Below are positions 6,490 to 11,017 of a DNA stretch of 11,017 nt, piece after piece. The stretch spans positions 1 to 11,017 of the forward strand of contig JAGWJK010000067.1 in the NCBI GenBank assembly GCA_028865845.1, in the 5' to 3' direction. The notes beneath the pieces were generated by a model that made no database searches, was not told the DNA's origin, and saw nothing but the letters and a program-made list of their open reading frames with translations. Position 1 is the first letter of the stretch. Every line of letters starts with the position of its first letter. The DNA is from Rhizobiaceae bacterium (GTDB taxonomy: Bacteria > Pseudomonadota > Alphaproteobacteria > Rhizobiales > Rhizobiaceae). The translations under genes were made by a program, and so were the position numbers.

Positions 6490-6504
6490 TTTGCCACATT
6501 CGCC

Positions 6505-6534
6505 ACCCCTCACTGCTTCAAGCGTGTGAGGGGT
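6505..6534 (-). terminator. Hairpin after gpmA, possible terminator
   Basis: ACCCCTCAC (6505-6513) pairs perfectly with GTGAGGGGT (6526-6534) around a 12-base loop. It begins 16 bases after the gpmA stop and lies before the toxin-antitoxin operator. It would insulate the two units, but on the minus strand no T-tract follows (GGCGAATG), so it is not a classical intrinsic terminator. It might instead protect the 3' end of the gpmA message. Confidence 0.4.
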
Positions 6535-6550
6535 AGGCATTCTCTCCAAC

Positions 6551-7186
6551 TCAATGCGCGCCCGACATGTCGCCGAGCACTTCCTTGGAAGCGACCGTGG
6601 AGTCGGCGTTTAGCTTGTAGACCATCGGCACGCCGGTCGCGAGGTTCAGCGCCAGGATCTGCTCCTTGCTGAGGCGGTCGAGGACCATGACCAACGAACG
6701 CAGCGAATTGCCGTGGGCTGCAACGAGAACCTTCTGGCCGGCGAGCACGCGCGGCAGGATCTCGGTGAGATAATACGGCCAGACGCGGGCGCCGGTGTCG
6801 CGCAGGCTTTCGCCGCCGGGCGGCGGGACGTCATAGGAACGACGCCAGATGTGCACCTGCTCCTCGCCCCACTTGGCGCGGGCGTCATCCTTGTTCAGGC
6901 CAGAAAGATCGCCGTAGTCGCGCTCGTTCAGCGCCTGGTCCTTGATGGTTTCGAGACCCGTCTGGCCGACGCTGTCGAGAATGATGCCGAGCGTATGCTG
7001 CGCACGCACCAGAACGGAGGTGAAGGCGATGTCGAACTTAATACCGTAATCGGCAAGCGCCTTGCCGCCGGTCTTGGCTTCTTCGATGCCGAGCTCGGTG
7101 AGATCGGGATCCTTCCAGCCGGTGAAAAGATTCTTCAAATTCCAGTCGCTCTGCCCGTGGCGAACGAGAACGAGAGTACCGCTCAT
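6551..7186 (-). CDS. gpmA: 2,3-bisphosphoglycerate-dependent phosphoglycerate mutase
   Basis: This enzyme interconverts 3- and 2-phosphoglycerate in glycolysis and gluconeogenesis. The 211-residue protein carries the histidine-phosphatase motif [10 protein letters not shown], with phospho-acceptor H10 between R9 and G11. It also has R61 in VRAQHT, E88 in [19 protein letters not shown] at 121-128 and the second catalytic histidine H158 in [13 protein letters not shown] and PPGGESL are typical of true mutases rather than general phosphatases. It belongs to the short alphaproteobacterial form, missing a segment of the roughly 250-residue E. coli enzyme, and this is normal for the group. The start has a strong Shine-Dalgarno, CGGAGGA, 8 bases before the ATG. 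It is last of an exporter-dapB-gpmA run, 40 bases after dapB. Confidence 0.96.
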   Translation of the reverse strand: MSGTLVLVRHGQSDWNLKNLFTGWKDPDLTELGIEEAKTGGKALADYGIKFDIAFTSVLVRAQHTLGIILDSVGQTGLETIKDQALNERDYGDLSGLNKDDARAKWGEEQVHIWRRSYDVPPPGGESLRDTGARVWPYYLTEILPRVLAGQKVLVAAHGNSLRSLVMVLDRLSKEQILALNLATGVPMVYKLNADSTVASKEVLGDMSGAH

Positions 7187-7226
7187 GAAATATTCCTCCG
7201 TAAAGGGGTGCTTGGTAGCGTCGAGG

Positions 7227-8045
7227 TCAGGAAAGCCCGAGAACGTCGAGCATGGAATAATGGCCGGGTTTCTTGTCGCGGGCCCAGAGCGCCGCTTGCA
7301 CGGCGCCGCGCGCCCAAAGCGAGCGATCCCCGGCGCGATGCGAGAAGGTCAGCGTCTCGCCTTCGCCGGCGAAAATCACCGAATGTTCGCCGATGACGGC
7401 GCCGCCGCGCAAGGTCGCAAAGCCGATCGTGCCGGCTGCGCGTGCGCCGGTATGGCCATCGCGAGAGCGCACCGAATGATCGTCGAGATCGATGCCGCGG
7501 CCCTTGGCGGCCGCCTGGCCGAGCATCAGCGCGGTGCCCGAGGGGGCATCGACCTTGTGTTTGTGGTGCATTTCCAGGACTTCGATGTCCCAGTCGGCGG
7601 GCGAAAGCGCCCGTGCCGCCTGCTCGACGATGACGCTGAGCAGATTGATGCCAAGGCCCATATTGCCCGACTTGACGATGCGGGCATGGCGGGCGGCCGC
7701 CTTGAATTTCGCCTCGTCCTCTTCGGAACAGCCTGTGGTGCCGATGATGTGGACGATGCGCGCCTGCGCGGCAAGTCCGGCGAAACTAACGCTGGCGGCC
7801 GGCGTGGTGAAATCGATCACGCCCTCGGCATGCAGGAAGGCAGCAAGCGGATCATCGGTGATCGGAACGCCGATCGGTCCGAGGCCGGCCACTTCGCCTG
7901 CATCCTTGCCGACGAAAGGGGAACCCGGCCGGGCGACGGCTGCATGCAGCGTCGCGCCCTCGGTCGCGTGAATGATGCGGATCAGCGTCTGGCCCATACG
8001 TCCTGCCGCACCAACCACCACCAGCTTCATCGCATCGTCGCTCAT
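7227..8045 (-). CDS. dapB: 4-hydroxy-tetrahydrodipicolinate reductase
   Basis: DapB reduces the product of DapA with NAD(P)H in the diaminopimelate route to lysine and peptidoglycan. The 272-residue protein matches the usual size (273 in E. coli). The nucleotide-binding loop is VVGAAGRMG at 10-18, followed by GVIDFTTP near 75-82, GTTGCSEED near 102-110 and [11 protein letters not shown] near 126-136. The catalytic and substrate motif is [13 protein letters not shown] at 160-172, with H160, H161 and K164. The C-terminal Rossmann-completing part includes [14 protein letters not shown] place the start at the ATG of [12 protein letters not shown]; the ATG five codons later is possible. Neither has a clear Shine-Dalgarno, and the exporter stop is only 16 bases upstream, so translation may depend on the upstream gene. 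Confidence 0.96.
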   Translation of the reverse strand: MSDDAMKLVVVGAAGRMGQTLIRIIHATEGATLHAAVARPGSPFVGKDAGEVAGLGPIGVPITDDPLAAFLHAEGVIDFTTPAASVSFAGLAAQARIVHIIGTTGCSEEDEAKFKAAARHARIVKSGNMGLGINLLSVIVEQAARALSPADWDIEVLEMHHKHKVDAPSGTALMLGQAAAKGRGIDLDDHSVRSRDGHTGARAAGTIGFATLRGGAVIGEHSVIFAGEGETLTFSHRAGDRSLWARGAVQAALWARDKKPGHYSMLDVLGLS

Positions 8046-8061
8046 GTCGTTATCTATCGTC

Positions 8062-9855
8062 TCACTTGCGGGAATTGTTGGAAATGGCCGGTCGCGGAAG
8101 GTTGTTGAGGCGAGCGTAAAGGCCATTGTCGGCGGTCGCAAGCGTCTCGTGGTTGCCCTCTTCGACGACACGCCCGTTCTGCATGACGATGATCTTCTCC
8201 GCGCGCACGACAGTCGAGAGGCGGTGCGCGATGACGACAACGGTGCGGCCGCTCATGGCTTCGTCGAGCGCCTTCTGAACGGCGGCTTCCGATTCCGTAT
8301 CGAGCGCCGACGTCGCTTCGTCGAGCAACAGGATCGGCGCATTGCGCACCAGCGCACGGGCGATCGACAGGCGTTGACGCTGGCCGCCGGAGAGCGTCAC
8401 GCCGTTTTCGCCGACCGGCGTATCGTAACCCTGCGGCTGCGCCAGGATGAAATCATGCGCGTAGGCAAGCCGTGCTGCCTCCTCGATTTCCGCGTCCGTC
8501 GCCTCCGGGCGTCCATAGCGGATATTGTCGCGGATCGTGCCTTCGAAAAGATACGGCTGCTGCGAGACATAGGCGAGGTGCTGGCGCAGCGACTGCTTGG
8601 TGACGTGCGCGATGTCCTGCCCGTCGATGAAGATCTGTCCGGCCTTGGGGTCGTAGAAGCGTGGAATGAGGCTGATGACGGTGGATTTGCCGGCACCGGA
8701 AGGGCCGACCAGCGCCGTCGTCTGCCCGCCCTGTGCGGTGAAGCTCACCCCGCAAAGCACGCTTTCGTCACCATAGGCGAAATGGACGTCCCGGAATTCG
8801 ATGTTGGCTCCGGTGACCTGCAAAGGCTTGGCGTCGGGCAGGTCGCGCTGGCGCGGCTCCATGTCGAGGAGCTCGTAGATCATGCGCGCGTTCACCACGG
8901 CGCGTTCCATCTGCACCTGCAGCTTCGCCAGTCGGCGCGCCGGATCGTAGGCCAGGAACAGCGACATCGCGAAAGAGAAGAAGGCGCCCGGCGAGGCGTT
9001 GTTGTAGATCGACGCATAGGCCGCATAGGCAAAGACGCTGGCGATCGCAAACCCGGCAAAGCTCTCCATTAGCGGGCCGTTGCGCTCTGACAGCCGCGCG
9101 ATGCGGTTCTGACGATGTTCGGCGCCGCTGATCAGCTTGTTGATCTTGCGCTCCAGCTGCTCTTCCATCGTGAACGCCTTGACGATGGAAATGCCCTGGA
9201 TGGTCTCCTGCATGGCGCCGAGTACGTGGCTGTTCAGATTGACCGCCTCGCGGGTCGCGGCGCGCAGGCGCTTGGAGATGTAGCGCAGCGCGTAGAGCAA
9301 CGGCGGCGCGGTAATGAAAACGGCGATGCTGAGCAGCGGGTCCTGCACGACCATGACGCCGAGCAGGCTGATGAAGGTCAGGAGGTCGCGTGCCGTCGAG
9401 GTGATCGTCAGGTTCATGACGTCGCGGATGCCAGAGACGTTCTGGCTAACCTGGGCTGCGACCTGCGCCGACCGAGCCTCGCTGAAGAAGCCGACCGACA
9501 GCGTCATCAGATGGGTATAGAGGCGGCGCTGATAGCGCGCGATGATGTTGTTTCCGATCTTCGACAGGATGACGGACTGGAAATAGCCGGCAAAACCGCG
9601 GATCACGAAGACCACGAAGATGCTGACGCAGATCACCATGGCGTTCGCGACGCTGCGGTTGACGAAGGCTTCGTCGATGATCCACTTCATGATGTAGGCG
9701 ATGTAGGCCGTCGATGCGGCCACCAGGATCAGGCAGAAGATGGCGACGGCGTAGCCGCTGATGTGGTCACGCCCATTTTCGGCAATGATGCGCTTCAGGA
9801 TCCCGGTGACGGTCTCACTGTCGACGCTGGTCTTTTTGGTATCGGGCGACTTCAA
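8062..9855 (-). CDS. MsbA-type ABC exporter, fused membrane and ATPase domains
   Basis: This 597-residue half-transporter has an N-terminal membrane domain (about 35-330, roughly six helices, for example around 35-57, 72-93, 155-190 and 265-305) and a C-terminal ATPase. The ATPase motifs are Walker [10 protein letters not shown] at 384-392, Q-loop region [12 protein letters not shown] at 429-440, signature LSGGQ at 488-492, Walker B ILLLDEA at 508-514 with E513, and H544 in IAHRLS. It should work as a homodimer at the inner membrane. Lipid A/phospholipid flipping (MsbA) or drug/polysaccharide export are known roles of the family, and the substrate cannot be told from sequence. The start is TTG, supported by AGGAAG 7 bases upstream; the first internal methionine (56) is too late. 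It is likely the first gene of the exporter-dapB-gpmA unit. Confidence 0.93.
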   Translation of the reverse strand: MKSPDTKKTSVDSETVTGILKRIIAENGRDHISGYAVAIFCLILVAASTAYIAYIMKWIIDEAFVNRSVANAMVICVSIFVVFVIRGFAGYFQSVILSKIGNNIIARYQRRLYTHLMTLSVGFFSEARSAQVAAQVSQNVSGIRDVMNLTITSTARDLLTFISLLGVMVVQDPLLSIAVFITAPPLLYALRYISKRLRAATREAVNLNSHVLGAMQETIQGISIVKAFTMEEQLERKINKLISGAEHRQNRIARLSERNGPLMESFAGFAIASVFAYAAYASIYNNASPGAFFSFAMSLFLAYDPARRLAKLQVQMERAVVNARMIYELLDMEPRQRDLPDAKPLQVTGANIEFRDVHFAYGDESVLCGVSFTAQGGQTTALVGPSGAGKSTVISLIPRFYDPKAGQIFIDGQDIAHVTKQSLRQHLAYVSQQPYLFEGTIRDNIRYGRPEATDAEIEEAARLAYAHDFILAQPQGYDTPVGENGVTLSGGQRQRLSIARALVRNAPILLLDEATSALDTESEAAVQKALDEAMSGRTVVVIAHRLSTVVRAEKIIVMQNGRVVEEGNHETLATADNGLYARLNNLPRPAISNNSRK

Positions 9856-10048
9856 AAATCGGCTTCCTGTCTCAAACCAAGCGAGCCGCAGATCGCGTAT
9901 GCTCCTGCGGCTCTATAAAGAGTTAGGGCGGCTTTGGCTAGAGATGGCTTTTTCGGCTGGTTAAGAGGCGGCTGAGCACGCCGGCTACATCCCCTGGGAG
10001 AGGTGCCGCGCGCTCAGGCGCCTAGTGCGATTCAAATGGCCGCAACGT
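9856..10048. other. Intergenic region between glk and the exporter
   Basis: The 193 bases hold the hairpin at 9883-9913 and the exporter ribosome site (AGGAAG, 9863-9868). There is also a weak 6-base pairing, CTGAGC (9972-9977) with GCTCAG (10012-10017). A TTTATAG on the minus strand near 9912-9918 could be a -10, but it has no credible -35 partner. No gene was recognised. Confidence 0.5.
9883..9913. repeat. Inverted repeat (hairpin) in the exporter leader region
   Basis: GAGCCGCAG (9883-9891) and CTGCGGCTC (9905-9913) form a perfect 9-base stem around a 13-base loop. On the minus strand the stem ends 14 bases before the exporter Shine-Dalgarno. No long T-run follows (GCTTGGTTTG), so it is either an imperfect terminator for glk read-through, a leader hairpin, or a protein-binding site. 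The function is not known. Confidence 0.5.
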
Positions 10049-11017
10049 TCAGCGGCGCCAGCGGCGGCCTTCCGTGGCAACGCCGAAGCTTTCGGGCTTG
10101 CGGGCATAGGCCGAGAGGCCGGCGAGCGCCGCGAGCGGATGCGTGACCACATGCGTCGGGATGGTCTTCAGCAGCTCGGTATGCGGAGCCTTGTCTTCGA
10201 AGGCGGCACGGAATTCCGGCTTCTGCAGCGCCGGCAGGATCTTCTGCGGGATGCCGCCTGAAAGATAAACGCCGCCGCGCGCCATGAAGATCAGCGCGAT
10301 GTCGCCGGCGACGCGGCCGAGATAGGTGACGAACAGCGACAGGGTCTCTTCCGCCGTCTTGTCGGTGCCGGCAAGTGCGCGGGTGGTGATGTCGGCCGGT
10401 TCCTTCAATGTCGGTGCAATGCCGTCGGCTTTGCAGACGGCATGATAGATGTTCTGCAGGCCGCGACCGCAGATCACCTGCTCGGCCGAGATGCGGCCTT
10501 CGATCGGCTCGAGATGCGGCCAGATCTGAAAATCGCGCGGGCTGCGCGGTCCGATATCGATGTGCCCGCCTTCGCCCGGCACCGGTATCCAGGCATGCTG
10601 GGCATGCACGAGGCCGGCAACGCCGAGACCGGTGCCCGGCCCGAGGACGGCGCGCGAAGCGATCATGTTTTCAGCCGTATCGCCCACGGTTTCGCGATGC
10701 TCGTCGGAGACTTCCGCGATCGCCAGCGCTTGCGCTTCGAAATCGTTGATAACAAGCACGTCCTCGATGCCGAGATTGCTGATCATCGTCATCGGGCGGA
10801 TCACCCAATCACAATTGGTGAGCGGAATTTCATCGCCGCGCACCGGGCCGGCGATGGCGAGGATCGCCGAACGCGGACGCACCGCGGACTTTTCGAGCGC
10901 GGCCTGGATCGCCGCGTCGATGGTCTCGAAATTGGCGGTCTGGACGATCGGGAAATGCGTTGGCTCTGCCTCGGCATCGGCGAGGATGGAAAAGCGCGCG
11001 TTGGTTCCCCCGATATC
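10049..11017 (-). CDS. glk: Glucokinase, N-terminus cut by window edge
   Basis: Glk phosphorylates glucose with ATP. The visible 322 residues begin at [12 protein letters not shown], the phosphate-binding loop of the bacterial glucokinase family, so only about 10-20 N-terminal residues lie beyond the right edge. Further motifs are [18 protein letters not shown] (about 55-72), VINDFEAQA with the likely catalytic aspartate at visible residue 92, [12 protein letters not shown] and PGEGGHID. The C-terminus has [15 protein letters not shown]. This is the Glk type of enterobacteria and rhizobia, not the ROK family. Annotation from the GTG at 10882 would wrongly remove the phosphate loop; the frame is open to the window end. 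It is followed by 193 bases before the exporter, so it may be its own transcript. Confidence 0.94.
   Translation of the reverse strand, partial: DIGGTNARFSILADAEAEPTHFPIVQTANFETIDAAIQAALEKSAVRPRSAILAIAGPVRGDEIPLTNCDWVIRPMTMISNLGIEDVLVINDFEAQALAIAEVSDEHRETVGDTAENMIASRAVLGPGTGLGVAGLVHAQHAWIPVPGEGGHIDIGPRSPRDFQIWPHLEPIEGRISAEQVICGRGLQNIYHAVCKADGIAPTLKEPADITTRALAGTDKTAEETLSLFVTYLGRVAGDIALIFMARGGVYLSGGIPQKILPALQKPEFRAAFEDKAPHTELLKTIPTHVVTHPLAALAGLSAYARKPESFGVATEGRRWRR

Noticed and set aside
6449..6499. N-terminal extension of the antitoxin by 17 residues
   Set aside because: It is encoded by the operator repeat, and the ribbon-helix-helix strand begins right after the later ATG.
7062..9918. Plus-strand open frames antisense to dapB and the exporter (7062-8108, 7972-9072, 9115-9918)
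   Set aside because: These are codon-bias shadows; the minus-strand genes explain all bases with conserved catalytic motifs.
10882..11017. Glucokinase start at the GTG at 10882
   Set aside because: The frame stays open to the window edge and encodes the DIGGTNAR phosphate loop upstream, so the true start is outside the window.

Overview
The window reads as chromosomal DNA of an alphaproteobacterium of the Rhizobium/Sinorhizobium/Agrobacterium group. It is GC-rich with tightly packed operons. The carbon-phosphorus (C-P) lyase genes lie in the order phnG-H-I-J-K-L plus a hexapeptide-repeat transferase, with a divergent phnF, next to gpmA, dapB, an MsbA-type ABC exporter and glk. The phosphoglycerate mutase is the short form (211 residues). 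The taxonomic call rests on protein style and gene order, not on a marker gene.

Region 1 (1-5005, minus strand) is a C-P lyase operon. It runs from phnG through phnH, phnI, phnJ, phnK and phnL into a transferase gene cut by the left edge. Most junctions are 4-base ATGA stop/start overlaps. PhnGHI with PhnJ attach phosphonate to ribose triphosphate and then break the C-P bond. PhnK, and probably PhnL, are ATPases serving the complex. PhnM, PhnN and a phosphonate importer are not in the window and may lie further left or elsewhere.

Region 2 (5006-5107) is a compact divergent control region. A perfect 7+7 bp palindrome is the likely PhnF operator, and a good Pho box faces phnG. Two promoters on opposite strands share the same -10 area. 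This suggests activation by PhoB under phosphate starvation combined with repression by PhnF. The phnF gene follows on the plus strand (5108-5842).

Region 3 (5865-6489) is a type II toxin-antitoxin pair on the minus strand: a ribbon-helix-helix antitoxin, then a RelE/ParE-family toxin that starts at an overlapping GTG. A perfect 11+11 bp inverted repeat just upstream of the antitoxin is a strong operator candidate. The pair looks like an accessory insertion between phn and the housekeeping genes.

Region 4 (6551-9855, minus strand) is an ABC exporter-dapB-gpmA unit with gaps of 16 and 40 bases. Region 5 (10049-11017) is glk, minus strand, lacking its N-terminus at the right edge. The 193-base gap between glk and the exporter holds a clear hairpin upstream of the exporter's TTG start.

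No tRNA, rRNA, insertion sequence or CRISPR array was recognised. Nothing here is clearly a wholly new system. The least described parts are the C-P lyase-linked transferase, the interlocked phnF/phnG control region and the toxin-antitoxin operator.
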